Of a stretch of 64,000 nt of DNA, positions 11,652 through 24,233 are shown one piece after another. The stretch is from Coffea arabica. Lineage: Eukaryota; Streptophyta; Magnoliopsida; Gentianales; Rubiaceae. Position numbers and translations under genes: made by a program. The stretch lies in assembly GCF_036785885.1 (NCBI RefSeq), contig NC_092320.1:18477557-18541556 (forward strand), in the 5' to 3' direction. The notes beneath the pieces are model-generated. The model ran no database searches and was not told where the DNA came from. It saw nothing but the letters and a program-made list of their open reading frames with translations. How positions within the stretch are numbered: position 1 is the stretch's first letter; every line of letters starts with the position of its first letter.

Positions 11652-12800
11652 CTCTCATGTGATTGTTCTTTTTGAAATGGTACATTTGTCGATGCACACG
11701 GTACGAGCATATCTATCCCACTTCTATCACCTGTTACTCTAATTGCAAATTTGCAACACCTAATTCTCTCTGATTTTCGTGAATTAATTTAGCAAAACTA
11801 GTCTCTATTGCTGCATTTGACCATAAATGAAAACTCAGTTTAATCTTGTTCTCTGGTAATTGAAGATTTGGTAAAGCTAAACTAAAGAACTTGCTCATGC
11901 AGTTTTTATATTTTAAAGATTAATCATATTCATGACCTCCTAATGATAAGGAACTTCATAGAATTTTGTAAAAGTGAAAAAAATGGTTTTTCACACCATG
12001 GTATTGGTAGCACATTAGTCTAGTCATATACTTAAAATATTTTATATTTTAGATTCACACTTCAATATGGCAAGATTCACTATTGATTTACCTTATATTT
12101 TTATTCATAAAGATTAACCCCCCAAAAATATCAATTGCTCCTTTGGAAATTCTTTGTTAGAAGGCAAAAAAAAAAAAAAAAAACCAATTTTTAGACCTTA
12201 GAAACATTTAAAAAGCCCATATGGAAATTCTCTTAGTGTCCCTCAATCTATAATATTTCCCTTGCAATTCATATATATTGTATTATTGGTTCCTTTAGTT
12301 TGACTTCTAAAAGGTAAAATGTATTTGATTTTTGAGAGCCTCAAATGTCATAATAATACATATTAATTTGTCTTTTGAGGGCTAAACTATAAATTCAAAG
12401 TGGTTTAAGTACTTATTCCCTTGGGAGTTTTTACTAAGGGAAAAATTCATAATTTTTTTCTAAAAAAAAGGATTAGGGGTTTGTAAAACATCTCAAATCA
12501 ATGGTTATTATTCAAATTGAAACAAGGTTTAACCCATCTAATTTCTCTTTTTCCTTTCAATCAATATATTTACACCCTTTCTCTCAACTTAAAAAAAAAA
12601 AAACAAAACAAAAAAAAAAGGAGAGAGAACCCGAACCAACAAAGAAAAAGGGAAAAGAAAAAAGCAAAAAAAAAAAAAAAAAAAAAGTAAAGAAGAGAAG
12701 AAAAGCTGCACTATTCACTTCCTCTGCATCTCCGCCTACATTCTTAAACCCTCACAGAAGTTGATTTTGCCACATTTTGTTCTCCCAACCAACATTCCTT
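11652..12800. other. Upstream region of GPI1
   Basis: AT-rich sequence with several A tracts (about 12163-12183, 12591-12620 and 12665-12686). A purine-rich stretch at about 12590-12710 may be GPI1 leader. The ORF at 12501-12764 is Lys-rich low complexity and is not taken as a gene. Confidence 0.5.
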
Positions 12801-12806
12801 CCCAAA

Positions 12807-12851
12807 ATGGCCAAAAAATTTCTTGTTTCGGAGAAAATGTGTCTGTGTTAA
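12807..12851 (+). other. Possible upstream ORF of GPI1 (14 codons)
   Basis: An ATG at 12807 opens a short frame ending TAA at 12851, eight bases before the GPI1 start and in a different frame. If the transcript starts upstream, it would be a uORF that could reduce GPI1 translation. Transcription start is unknown. Confidence 0.35.
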
Positions 12852-12859
12852 TTAGATTT

Positions 12860-15800
12860 ATGGGGAAAAAAGGAGGGAAATGCAGGCTATGGTGGCCAGC
12901 CCATCTTTCCTCAACCCTTCAACCCCATTCTCCTTCCCACTCCTTCACTCTTTTCTTCGGTTGGTTCATTTCTTCCCAGTCCTCCTCCTTTTCTTCTTCG
13001 GAGCCCTCCCTTGATATCGTCGTCGCTTTTGCCTTGGAGGATTCTGCACTTGTTTCTTCTTCTGTAAATCTTCAGGTAATTAGTTAATTAGTTCAGAAAC
13101 TGCTCTAAAAATCAAGATTGATTTTTATCACTGATTTATGCTGTTTGCTTAGCTGACTTAGCTGTGTTTATGGATGATTAGAAATGGGTTCAATTTTGTT
13201 TATTGTTTTAATTAGTTGGGATTCGCAGTATGTGCAAATGTACCCCAGAATAATCTTTCCAATTTTTTGTTTCTTTATCTACTGGAGAGTTGATTATCGC
13301 TGTGAGTCGAGGGTTTTGCGCTTTGTATATTTTTTTTCTGTACTTACTGATGATTTTTCAGTTAAGTTTGTTGTTGATCATATCAGTTTTGGCTATGTAA
13401 GTTGAGTTTTAATCTGGATAGTTCTATCCGGTAGTACGTCATCAACTAGTAGTCAGTTGTTGTTAGGGTAGTAATTGCATGGTCGGAACGGTCATTAATT
13501 GAAATTTATGACATATAATTGAGAAGGGCTATTAGTCTTAATATGTTGCTTCCTTCAATTTGTTTAAGCTTCATAAATTCATTTGTTCTTATTAAGAAGC
13601 CATTATTTGGGACACATTAAGATTTTTTATTGTATGCGGGGGATGGAAGGGGCATGGTGAGAATAAGCGGAAATTGTGAATAATTTTGTGGTAATTTATT
13701 AGGTTATTCTGTTTGAACTGTATCTCTGATGATAGTGGTTGGAAGAATCTTTCGTGAAGAAATGCCTACATTGGTACTGTTAACAGATTGATGGTTGCTA
13801 ATTAGACAAACACTTAACTGATATTGCAGTTTTGCAACTGTATTCTAAACCTCTTGATTGAGGGGGTTGGTCTTTTCTGCATTGTCTTAACAAAGAAGAC
13901 TTACTCTGAGCCTGCCTCAACATCTTCTTGGGAAGAAGTTGTGGATGGACAATTTTGCTTGCCAATTTCCCAGTTTCTAAACTTTGAAATCAGCCTCCTG
14001 TTAATTTGTGCAGACTAGAAATGTAGCTTTCCCTGATAATAGTCTGTTTCAGTATTAATTCTCCAATGAAGATTTTTATATGGTTGGCTTTGTTGAAATT
14101 TCAGTGAGATTTCCTGATTTCATTACTAACTTAGCAGAAGGGTTAAACACATAAACTGTACTCTTTTTCTGCTGACTATAGTTTGCCAAATCATGTCATT
14201 CTAAAGATTTAGCGAGAGGCTGATATGTGATCGTATTACTTTTGTACTGGCACTTTTGTTGCATAAATCCTGTTCAATTAAACTTGTGAATAGGGTTTAT
14301 TTCATATATTGGTTGTCTAGGATATACATTTTTGAAATGACAAGCTATCATAACTGACCCTGCTTTCGTAACTTAGGAAATTCTTCATCAAACAGATGGG
14401 AACATGCCTCTATCCCTACAAGATAAATGTACACTTTCCGTGCTGGGTTATTGTGAAGCAGATTCAAGTGGCAATGGTCAGCCAGAAATGAATTTAACTA
14501 AAACAGTTACTCAGACGTGCTCAACTGATGGTGGGAAAACCTTCCCTGGTAGCCAGAGGGTAGTTGTGGGCAAGAATGGAATTCATGCATGTGGATGCCA
14601 CAAGGTTCATGCATTACTGGAACAGCTTAGGCTGGCTTTTGTACAAAATGAGAACTGGTTCCAACTTATTTCTGGTTTTCCTCAAACTACAGGTCGAAAA
14701 TTGCAGCTCATTCCAGAATTGCATCACATGCATTGGAATGGGGAAACCATTTCTCAGTTAGATCTCCACGTATGTAAGTCATGGTCACTTGAAGTTTATC
14801 TGTGTATTTTTCCTCTCTCGGCTTAGTTTTTGTAGTACCTAATCTCTTCATTGTTGTGCTGCATATTAGGTTATCATTTATGAAATTCCAAAATTTAGTA
14901 GCCACCACTATTCACTGGGTTCTTGGAGTTTGTCTGAGAAGATGAGATCTTCTATCAAGAAACCCCAATGGTTTGAAGATCTCAAGCAGAAGAAGCAATA
15001 TCTTGATCTGGTAATATCAGTGTTGAAGTTGATACATCTCGAAAGCAGTTATACTGTCTAATTATATTTCCTTCAGTAATATTTGTTCCTTTGTTGATAC
15101 AGGACACTGTCATTCTGGCTATTAACAGTGCTAATGCTGCTAAGATCCTTTCAGAAAGGCAGCTGCCTGTGAAGAGTTTCGCTGGTCATTTCAAGCCTTT
15201 ATGGATGTAATATCTTCTATATTTTGATTTTTCCTGGTTCCGTTGATGCTTTTGTTTCTTAGCTGGTCATAACAGCTATTAAATAACTTTTCAGGTTTCC
15301 TACCTTTACATGGAAATTTTTTGCTGCACTCGTGGCTTTGCTTGCAACTTCAGTTTACGTCATTCTTCAGTCTTTCCATATCCTTCTGAGTTACATGTCG
15401 TGTATAGGCATAGATGTGGTGTTAGTGAGAGCATTCAACAATGCATGGACGAATGTTGGGATACGCTGCTCCCAGTTCCTCTATTGGCCAATCTTACTCC
15501 AAGGTCATGGTCATAGGTAGTAAGAATATTGTGTTTCCTTAATAGCTTTATTCTCGAATTGTTATTGTAACACGTTTTACCCAGTCTTAAAAAATGTAAA
15601 TTCATTAAGGCTTCAGCCTCTTGCTAAACTAAAATTTATTCTTTATTTTTCTCATGTTTGAATTTCAAGTTTAAAATTTGCCTGATCAAGTTACAAACAA
15701 TGTCGGTGATTTGCTTGAGGTTGTACAACTATAGCAATTGTTCCTATAAAGAACTCATAAAATAATTCTTTGTTCTGGGCAATTCCACAGTTGACAAAAT

Positions 15801-18800
15801 AGGCTTTGTGATTTATTTTATGTTTGACATCATTAGGTGTCTGTATCAATTTTGAGAGATCCTTTATCACCTCATTATTTGGATTTATTACAGGTCTAAA
15901 TCATGCATTGAATATTCAGAGAAAGTGGCATTACGCAGGCATTCCATCTGGTCATGTCTAGTGGTTGATGTTCTTCTTGGAAACTTATTTGGCATTTCAT
16001 TATGGTATCAAGCAGAACCTGCTTGCCTATACATTTCAAACTTCGCTGTTGATGTCACAAACTATTTGCTGCGTACCGGATGTGTTTGGCTAATGGGAAA
16101 TCCAGCTGGTTTCAAATTAAACACTGAGCTTGCTGGAGTACTTGGCATGATGTCTCTGAACACTATTCAAATTTGGTCTACACTTGGGTCGTTTATGGAT
16201 TTTTTCCTTGTACCAATTGCTAAAGCTATTTCTCTATGTGGGATTCTTTTTGGTTTCACCACAGCTGCTGCTCTGATAATCGACTTGATTTCACTCGTAA
16301 CAAGACATGTTTTCGTCCTTCATTGGATACTCTCACTTGTCTATTCACAGCAGATTCAGGCATTGGCAGCTTTATGGCGTCTTTTTAGGTAATACTTATG
16401 GAGTTCTACTGTGTAATTAGATGGTTACTGTCCTTAAGTATAGACTCAGTAGTTGTCAATTTTGGTTTACAGATAAGGGAGAGCACTTTCGGAAGCTACA
16501 GAAAATTCTTAAATTGAAAGATACTATCTTTTCTTTTAAGCTTCTGTAAAGGCAGGAATTTACTCAGGTGTTGCACATTTGAACTTTCGTGTTTCTTAAT
16601 ATCATTGTCCTGTGATTTGTTTTGCAAAATAAAAAACTATAAATTTCTAAATCATGGAGCAGAAAGAGTAATTATAGAGGTTATGTTAGCCCCTTCTTTA
16701 GACAAAAGAATTCCAGTGTACCGAGACTGGCCTTTTACAAAAATTCTTCTATATGAAGCCTCTGTTATAGCTGGGGAAAATAATCTTTTTGGGTAACCCA
16801 TTAATTCAAGTTTCATTGCTTATTGATTAAATGCTTAAATCAGCAACTACTAAGTTATTTCTAAAAATTCCCAGATCATTACGCTGTGCAGTAAATGAAC
16901 TTGTGTGATAGTTTTGAACATATTTGAATTAAGAGAGTGAGTTTTGTTTATAATGATTACTGTGTATTGGAAATCAATTACTTTTCTACCTTGGAAAGTT
17001 TATTTTTTGATTAGTGACCACCCTGTGCCTGCTGAATACCTTTACCAACCTTTGAATTTCTTTCTTTGTTCCCTTTAAAAGAGCTCAAACACTAGGTAGG
17101 AGTATGACTACATGGATGCATTAAAATTCACACCTGAAAGTATTTATGTTTGTGAACCTTTCCCTCCCTCTGTTTTCATAAATCTATAACTGATCCAGGT
17201 GTGCAACATTGACTTGGGATATAATCCTTATTTGTTGTTAATATATGTCTAATGAAAGTTTTTGATTAAACAACAGTGCTTAGTTTACCTGCCATCCAAT
17301 GTTCTTTGCAAATAAACTTGTTAGAGCAGCCAACTGACAGTCAATGTGAGATAAATGGAATGGATGTTTTCTGAACCTAGCCTGTTGCTGAAATAAAATG
17401 CTTTGGAGCTGTAGGAATCACTCAGATGCAGAAAGGAAGTGATGCAACTACTTGTTTATGAAGTTGACTTTTGGCTCCCTTTGTCATTTTTAATTAGATA
17501 GGATTATCTATGCTTAAGTTAATCGAACCTATTCAAATGCATATAGGGTTGTTAAAAACTCCATCAACCTGCTAACTCGTGTATCTGGATGTTCATCTAA
17601 ATAAATTCACCCAATAAATGTATATTAATTGCAGTTGTTTTCTTGTAAGTAGTACAAATTGTGTCATTGAAATATTATCTGCTTCACCTGTCATGTACTG
17701 AATGCTAAGACTTCCAGAAAATTGTGTGTACTTTATTAATATTATTAATATTATTGTTATTATTTACTTTTTTTGAAATTTTCTCACTCGTTTGAACTGA
17801 ATGCAGGGGAAGGAAGTGGAATCCTCTTCGCCAGAGATTAGATAGCTATGATTACACTGTGGAGCAACATGTCGTTGGCTCTCTTCTCTTTACACCACTC
17901 TTACTTCTATTGCCAACCACCTCTGTCTTCTACACATTCTTTACCATCATGAACACAGTCATCAGTTTTATCTGCGTAGTAATGGAAGTCAGCATATCTG
18001 TTATTCATACTACCCCATACAACAGCGCCTTTCTTTGGTTGATGCGGAAGAAAAGGTTTCCTTCTGGGATATGGCTAGAAATTGTATCTCGTCAACATGG
18101 AACAACTGTTCCTTCAGTAATTGATCCTCTTGAACTAAACGGCTCGTTGTCAAAGAAGTCAACAAAAATCCCAAGAAGTGGTGGTCATAAAACACTTGTT
18201 CTGGTTTCAGTTCTGCACAGCAACTACTTGAGCTTAGGTATGTCCTACTTGTTCACATTTGTGTATTTCTCATTATTTCCAGTTTAGCTACTGATAAGGC
18301 AACCATTGTCCTCTAATACTGTTATATGTTGGATTATTGTATGCGAGTTTTAACACTCAAAAATTTAATTTGGTTAACCTTTCTTGCATTGTTATTGGAG
18401 ATTGGGGCCAGTGTTGTATTTATCTTGGCAATTCATTTTGAAACCTGTTCAGTAACTATTCTATGTATCATTGGCTTTGATATTTCTGATATGGTTCTTT
18501 ATTAATTCACAGGTGAATTGATCTGCCCAAGCTACAGATACATCTATTCAGTTGTTTGTAGGACAGCTATCAGCTCGTCAGCGTATGGTATTCTAACAGG
18601 AAAAAGGTAGGTTGCTTCTGCTATTGCTTATTATTTTTGTCATCAACTTGCACTCTCCACTTTTCAGCACTTTTTGTCCTGGTTCCTAATGCAGTTGCCC
18701 CTTGTATGCTATTTTGGCTGCAAATTTTGGTCCGTGTTGCTTACTTATTCCTCCATTGGTCCTGCTGTTTTGCTGCAGAATTCTATCTGCTCCCGGGACT

Positions 18801-18893
18801 ACTTATCCTTCAAGATTGCCATGGATGGCTCTGCCGTACACAATATACTGGCGCCTTTGCTTTGAAGCAGTCTTTGCATGTAGACAAAATTGA
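12860..18893 (+). CDS. GPI1: GPI1/PIG-Q, subunit of GPI-GlcNAc transferase (9 coding exons)
   Basis: The exons are 12860-13075, 14377-14769, 14870-15010, 15103-15206, 15295-15516, 15894-16388, 17807-18237, 18513-18606 and 18779-18893, giving 736 aa. Every join keeps frame with GT-AG borders. GPI1/PIG-Q is a membrane subunit of the ER complex that adds GlcNAc to phosphatidylinositol, the first step of GPI-anchor synthesis. The N-terminus has the plant KCRLWWP start. The C-terminal half carries several hydrophobic segments: TWKFFAALVALLATSVYVIL, the block after NTIQIWST, and SLLFTPLLLLLPTTSVFY. It also has the conserved WYQAEPACLY and GRKWNPLRQRLDSYDY stretches typical of the Gpi1 domain. The last exon ends LPWMALPYTIYW...CRQN. 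It is convergent with the PP2C gene. Confidence 0.92.
13076..14376 (+). other. GPI1 intron 1 (1.3 kb)
   Basis: T-rich intronic sequence between CTTCAG|GTAAT and ACTTAG|GAAATT. Short ORFs inside it lack domains. No repeat or RNA gene was recognised. Confidence 0.8.
16389..17806 (+). other. GPI1 intron 6 (1.4 kb)
   Basis: Bounded by TTTTTAG|GTAATA and ATGCAG|GGGAAG. T-rich, no coding signal, and no clear mobile element recognised by eye. Confidence 0.8.
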
Positions 18894-19530
18894 CACTTCA
18901 ATTCCCCAATGATCAAGAGACCCCTTTTCGGATTTAAATGCTACTTGGTACTATTCGATTGATTAATTTGACATACAGTACCCCAATGTTCTCAGCAATA
19001 GCAAGGAACCGAGTCGTTTGTCCAGCCCCCATTGCATTAATTTTGGAACCTTTAATCTTGTTGAGGAACTAACTAATCTTTGGTTGAATGTAAAGTTTTG
19101 TGCAGAATCAATGTATTCAATTCAACTCCAAAGCATGCTCTTTATTTATTGTTGCTTACAACTGTTAGTGAAGGCATCAATGCATCGCGATTCATGTGCC
19201 TATGTTGTCTGCATGGCACTGGCTTGATCTTGGTAGGAAAATCAGATTATTGTTATTAGCAAATGGCAATAATAAGTAATTTGGGTTTTTCAGGAAGTTG
19301 GAAATTTTAGCAGTACCTTTTCGTCTTTCTCCAAGAGAAGTTGCAAAAGGAAATAACCCTAATGAACAAATTGCAGCAGCAACATATCATGTGTACAAAA
19401 ACACTCAACAAATCACAGAACTCTGTTTAATTACTAGTCCTTCAGAGCCGCAAGAAACACTGCAAGTGATGAACTCATGATAACTTAGAAAACAACTGAT
19501 CCTTTTGATGTTGGTCGACCATGAAGATCT
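18894..19530 (+). other. GPI1 3' region with a possible alternative last exon
   Basis: Probable 3'UTR between convergent genes. An acceptor-like TTTTTCAG precedes an open stretch running from about 19292 to a TGA at 19480. Spliced to exon 8 it would stay in frame and replace the C-terminus by about 63 different residues (KLEILAVPFRLSPREVAKG...). The exon at 18779-18893 is preferred because its protein resembles the family C-terminus as I remember it. Confidence 0.35.
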
Positions 19531-20367
19531 CTATACAATCTTAGCAACAGCTACAGTAACATCATCATACTTGCCTCCCAAATAATTCTCCTGAACCAGT
19601 CCCACTTCCATGGCAGACTTGGTGTAGGGAGTTGAACGATCCTTCTGAAGAGAATGATACCAAGCAAGTTCTGCTATAAGACTAGCCATCATCTTAGGCG
19701 ACAACTTCCCTTCCACACAATTATGCACTATAGACCCTATCTGGTGAGGAAACAAGTTATCAAACAAACCATCAGTTCCCACCACCAAAACATCATCATG
19801 CTCCACATCAACCTTGAATTCTTGGGCCGAATCCGGAGTATCCCTCTCGTTTCCAAGCTGATACGGACAGTTAAACCGCTTCTGCATGGCGGGCGACTGG
19901 AACACAGCTTTCCCTTTCTTGATCACCAAGAAACCACTGTCTCCGATATTCACAGCATGCAAGAAATCTTCCTTTAGGGTCACAATGCATGCAGTGGATG
20001 ACCCTTTTGCCTTAGTCATCCAGTAAGCTTCATGCAACACTTGCAAGGGACAAACAGAACCCTCCTCCTCCGCCTGTTCAAGAACCGAAAAGGATGCATT
20101 ATTCATCAGCTCTCTCGCGTATTCGCCGGCATCTATGCCCTTTTTCCCCCAACTCCCCACCCCATCTGCCACCCCAATGGTCTGCGTTTCTTCACAGATG
20201 AAGCAGGCATCTTCTCCTAAGGGCTTTTCCTCGTTGTCTTTGGGAATGTAAGATGACGCAGCCTCCATCTTCAACCCTTTTCTGGGGTACCGGCATTCAT
20301 TAAGAACTCCATCGTGAATGGGAGCTTGCACCAATTTTCTTCTTTTAGTTGCTCTCATCTTCTTCAT
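19531..20367 (-). CDS. Protein phosphatase 2C, PP2C55/80-like (intronless)
   Basis: The protein has 278 aa in a single exon. It is a metal-dependent Ser/Thr phosphatase of the PPM/SpoIIE-like group that includes plant PP2C55/80. The acidic metal-site motifs are intact: GED (51-53), DGVGSW (68-73), GDSG (142-145), GTDGLFDN (197-204) and GGKYDDVT (264-271). The N-terminus is short and basic (KKMRATKRRK), with no obvious long transit peptide, unlike the larger plastid or mitochondrial relatives. The first ATG lies about 75 bp downstream of a TATA box. A second Met is only three residues in. Substrates cannot be read from sequence. The 3' end faces the GPI1 3' end. Confidence 0.9.
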   Translation of the reverse strand: MKKMRATKRRKLVQAPIHDGVLNECRYPRKGLKMEAASSYIPKDNEEKPLGEDACFICEETQTIGVADGVGSWGKKGIDAGEYARELMNNASFSVLEQAEEEGSVCPLQVLHEAYWMTKAKGSSTACIVTLKEDFLHAVNIGDSGFLVIKKGKAVFQSPAMQKRFNCPYQLGNERDTPDSAQEFKVDVEHDDVLVVGTDGLFDNLFPHQIGSIVHNCVEGKLSPKMMASLIAELAWYHSLQKDRSTPYTKSAMEVGLVQENYLGGKYDDVTVAVAKIV

Positions 20368-20441
20368 CTTGATAAGTCAAGAACAAATGAAACCCTGCTC
20401 TAGATTTTTGATTGGGTAATCTGATGAAATTCAGGATCTGG

Positions 20442-20448
20442 ATTTATA
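20442..20448 (-). promoter_or_regulatory. TATA box of the PP2C gene
   Basis: TATAAAT on the minus strand, 75 bp upstream of the PP2C ATG. It implies a short leader of roughly 45 nt. Confidence 0.65.
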
Positions 20449-21015
20449 CAAGTAAAGGGTTTCCGAGTTCAAGTAGGAAATGTGTTTCCTGTTATATTTT
20501 CCCAGCTGTTTTCTTGATGCCTTAGCGCGTAAAATTATGAGCATATCCTTTTGGCAGTTGGATTCGGATATCTAAATACGAATTTAATTTTTTTTATTCC
20601 TTTTCACGTAGCGCTATGTATATCTGTTTAGGCTTAATTGCCCCTAAAATCGTATATTGACAAGTTAGTTTGGTGAGAAAAGATTGACGAAAGGTGTCCG
20701 ATATCGATAGGGCCAGTAATTTATAAGAAAAGGACAAAATTTTGAGCTACTTTCTTTTCCCTACCTAAAAATTAAGAGGCCCGTCCGTATGGCCTAACTT
20801 TTGGCTCTTTGATTAGTTTGCTACTGAGAATTAGCGTAGAAAGCTATACTAAATTCTTTTTGGCAGTTTTTTAGCTCTTTAATTAATCTTGAAAAGGAAT
20901 GATGTAAGTGCTAAGGATTGCAAATTTGCAGCAAAATGAAAGAAAAGAAAATGTTTAGGGACCATTTATAGATTTTTATCTTGTTACATTTTCATGTACT
21001 TTACTCGGTATATTA

Positions 21016-22032
21016 GGTGTATTTGGAACCCATGTTTTTTACTCATTTGTTTTAAACAAATTTTTTTTCTAATTTTAGCTGCAAGAACTTATAAAAATAC
21101 CCTAAGTTTTTATAAAAACACACCCCAAAATACTCAAAAACACAATCCATCTCCCTTTTCAACCACCGCCCTCCCTAACTATTTCCACTTCCACCTTACC
21201 TCATCCCACCGCCATTGCAGTTAGACATGTCAATAGGTAGGGTATGAGTTAATTCTTTTGATCCAAATCCAAATCCATTAAATTTAGTTAGATCCAAATC
21301 CAGACTCTTAACTCTCATAGGTGTTGGATTTGGGTTTTATCCCACTAATAGTTTATTTGTTGGATTTGGGATAAAACATAAGCCCAACAATGGGTTTGAG
21401 TATTCAATGAATATCCATGGGTATTTTTCTAAACATACAGTAAAGAACTAAAGTAAAAAAAATTAAAAATATATAGAGTTCAAAACTAACAAAAATACCA
21501 TTCAATTTTTGGTTTTCAAATAAAAAAAATTAACATCCAACAAAAAAGAATCATTATCAACTTCTTCTATTTATTTTGAAAGTTCCATTTTCATTCACAT
21601 CCAATCTTTCATTTGTTTATCTTTATTTTTCTCCTTTTCATGAAAAAATGTGTGCTAATTACAATGACAATTAGAATTAATTTGAAAAAAAAAGAAGAAA
21701 ACACAGAGAAGGGGAGAGAGGTGGGGTGAACGGGACGAGGAGAGAGGGAGTAGTAGGGGAAGAGAGGAAGACGAAGAAGAGGGAAGCAGAAAGGAAAAGG
21801 AGAAATAGGGAGGATGAAGGGCCAAAAAAAAAAAAGAGGGAAGTGAAAGGAGGGGTGGTGCTAGTAGCACTGGGAGAGAGAAGATAGGGGGTTTGGTGGG
21901 GAGGGGTAAGGATGGGGGAGGAAAAGAGTGAACAAAAAAATTAAAAAAGTTTCTAAACCATTCCCCAAACATTCAAATGTCCAAAAGTTTTTATGAAAAA
22001 ATTACAATAAGTTACAGTGAGTTTTTTTAGCC
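21016..22032. mobile_element. TIR-like element with GA-rich interior
   Basis: The left end GGTGTATTTGGAACCCATG, followed by GTTTTTTACTC, and the right-hand AAAAGTTTTTATGAAAAAATTACA...AGTGAGTTTTTTTAGCC resemble ends of the family at 380-2044. The interior at about 21680-21960 is an almost pure purine strand, so the 105-aa reverse-frame ORF there is low complexity. A hAT-like AGACATGTCAATAGG segment at about 21224 may mark a nested insertion. Boundaries are approximate. Confidence 0.45.
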
Positions 22033-22692
22033 ATTATTTTGCCGTCTTGAGTTTGAATATTTGAAATTTTAGAGGATTATCAATTTTACGGAGCAAGCTA
22101 AATACAGAAGTTTCAAATTTGGGCTATTCAATAATTTTGTTGGGACAGTGCTTCTTCCATTTTAAAAAAGGGTAGAAAGTTGGTTGATAATCTCCCTCAA
22201 AGCATAATTTCAATAAATTTTTCAAGTAATTCAATCTAAACACACTTGTGCCCTTCAGGCTAATCCCAAACCAAATCATGCGCAATGTTTGTTTGGGTTG
22301 ACTGTCACAAAATGGGCCAATTTAAATTATCAAACTGCTAAGGGAAGGCGCTGAAAAATTTCAACTAGTTTAAGAGTTAACATTTTGATGTGTGTTAAAT
22401 GACAAAAGCCCAGCTATAATACTTAATAGTGTAACTTGGACTGGAAGTGTCGATGATAGTCTGAGGCCCAACTCACGAATTCATTCAAGCATGTGACGCT
22501 AACGCAGGATTTAAGCTGTCTTGAAAGTTCCAATTTGACAAAAGCACCCGCCTCTATTTATTGTGATAGTGCAACTTATTCTGGAATTTGAGCTGAATTA
22601 TAACTAAATATTCGAATAAAATAAAGGAGTGTCTCTTGAAGGAATTTGGAGTGTTTTTCTTTGTTTAAGAGTTTTGTGAAAAAAAAAAGGAT

Positions 22693-22855
22693 TAATTTTA
22701 TATACACTGATAGTATATACATCAACGGTCCTCCTACAGTATATACCAACATCATCTTAATTTGGAGTTGAATTTTAAAATTTGCTCATCTGATATGCAT
22801 ATTGACTTGCTAGTATAGCCATCGACAGTGCATATAAAATTTATCCTAAAAAAGT
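22693..22855. mobile_element. MITE with GGATTAATTTTATATACACT ends
   Basis: The left end GGATTAATTTTATATACACT, followed by GATAG, matches the reverse complement of the right end, GGATAAATTTTATATGCACT followed by GTCGATG. It is about 160 bp with no ORF. A related copy lies at 59.77-60.03 kb. Confidence 0.7.
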
Positions 22856-22865
22856 TAGGTTAAAA

Positions 22866-23008
22866 AAAGTAATTGTTTTTATACACTGTCAATGTATAAT
22901 TATTTTTTTAAAATCATGTTACATAATATGAATTCAAATTTGAAATTCAAATCATGTACATGTAACATATATCTATAACTGCTAGTGTATAAAAATCACT
23001 GCAATTTA
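22866..23008. mobile_element. Second MITE of the TATACACT family, adjacent
   Basis: The left end has AATTGTTTTTATACACTGTC. The right end, read in reverse, has AGTGATTTTTATACACTAGC. The interior contains AATTCAAATTTGAAATTCAA, itself a palindrome. It abuts the 22693-22855 copy. Confidence 0.55.
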
Positions 23009-23428
23009 AGTCTGTAAAAAGTTAATCCTAAAAGAAAAGTAGGGAATTGTAAGATTTATTGTAGAGGTAGAACAAATACAGTAGGGCGCCAAGGGAGATG
23101 ATGACAATTGAATATTCGTTTAAGGTGAGACCCTTGACCAATTTTGAGTTCAATAATGAGTAATTGGCTAATTAGATTTCGATTCTTTTTTTCCCCGAGG
23201 ACAATATTGACAAATGCAAGAAACTGGATATGTGTAAGAACTAAAACTATAAAAGTTACACGTTTAAAAAGTCCTAAAATCCTCATTAAAATTAAATTTT
23301 CAATAATACAACTAACTTACACAAATGTCTCTTAGGTGTAATCATAATAAGTCAGATCTCTAATCCAACCCACACGTATGGATTCCCTAATTCTTAATGT
23401 TGATATAATCTTCAACTTCAGAAACTAT

Positions 23429-23651
23429 GGCTCCATTTGACAAATGAGTTTTTTAGGTGTTTGTCTAAAATTTTACTGTAATCTATTGTAAAAGTTGTAA
23501 GAAAAATTTTTAAGTGTGTAAATTTTTGAATATTTTGAAATATATAATTTAAAAATTTTAAAAAGTTTTTTGAGATTACTGTAACTAAAAATTATTAAAA
23601 AACCTGTAACAGATAAACTGGGCCAAAAACTTTTTTGCCGTGAACAAGCCC
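23429..23651. mobile_element. Short member of the GGCTTGTTTGG TIR family
   Basis: The left end is GGCTCCATTTGACAAATGAG. The right end, read in reverse, is GGCTTGTTCACGGCAAAAAA. The right arm has the family core ATTACTGTAACTAAAAATTA...TAAAAAACCTGTA, shared with 33.6 and 34.3 kb. No ORF. Confidence 0.55.
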
Positions 23652-24233
23652 ATTTCGACAACTAGTTAAGCTAAGATTCCTTTGTGAGATTCTTTGACGG
23701 CCCAACTCAACGAATTATTAATTATTCTACTTACGAAGCAGGCTTCAATTCAAAGCTAACCGGTAAATTGAAATTTGGCAAAGCACTCCTTTTACTCTGT
23801 GATGGTGCAACTTTCTCTTTTAGAATCCCTCGTCTATTATGTCATGCAACTGAAATTTAAGTTGAATTTCACTCATGAAGGAATTTTGAGAGATTTTCTC
23901 GGTTTATGAGTTTTGGGATAAAATAGCTAGGGAGAAAGAAAACTAAGAAAACTAGGAAAATGCGAGATTTAATGTACAGGCAGCAAAGAGAGATTTTCGT
24001 TTCAAATAATAGAGAAAATAAAAAGAAAAAAGAGTGGGGCGCCAACGGAGATGATGAGTTGATGACAATGGAATCATCCTTTAAGAAAAGAGAAATGATT
24101 GCCCTTAGGCATGAACCAAGTTTGAGTTCAATCATGAGTAATCGGCTATTTAAATTTCAATCTTTTTTGCACTGACAAACTTTAGAAAAATAAGAAATTG
24201 AGAGCCTATATGGGATTCCGGAGCTCTTGTTTG

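Noticed and set aside
12501-12764. Lys-rich 87-codon ORF
   Set aside because: Made of A tracts in the GPI1 upstream region; no homologous pattern.
21655-21972. 105-codon minus ORF rich in Ser/Leu/Pro
   Set aside because: By-product of a GA-rich strand inside a TIR element; several frames are open at once.
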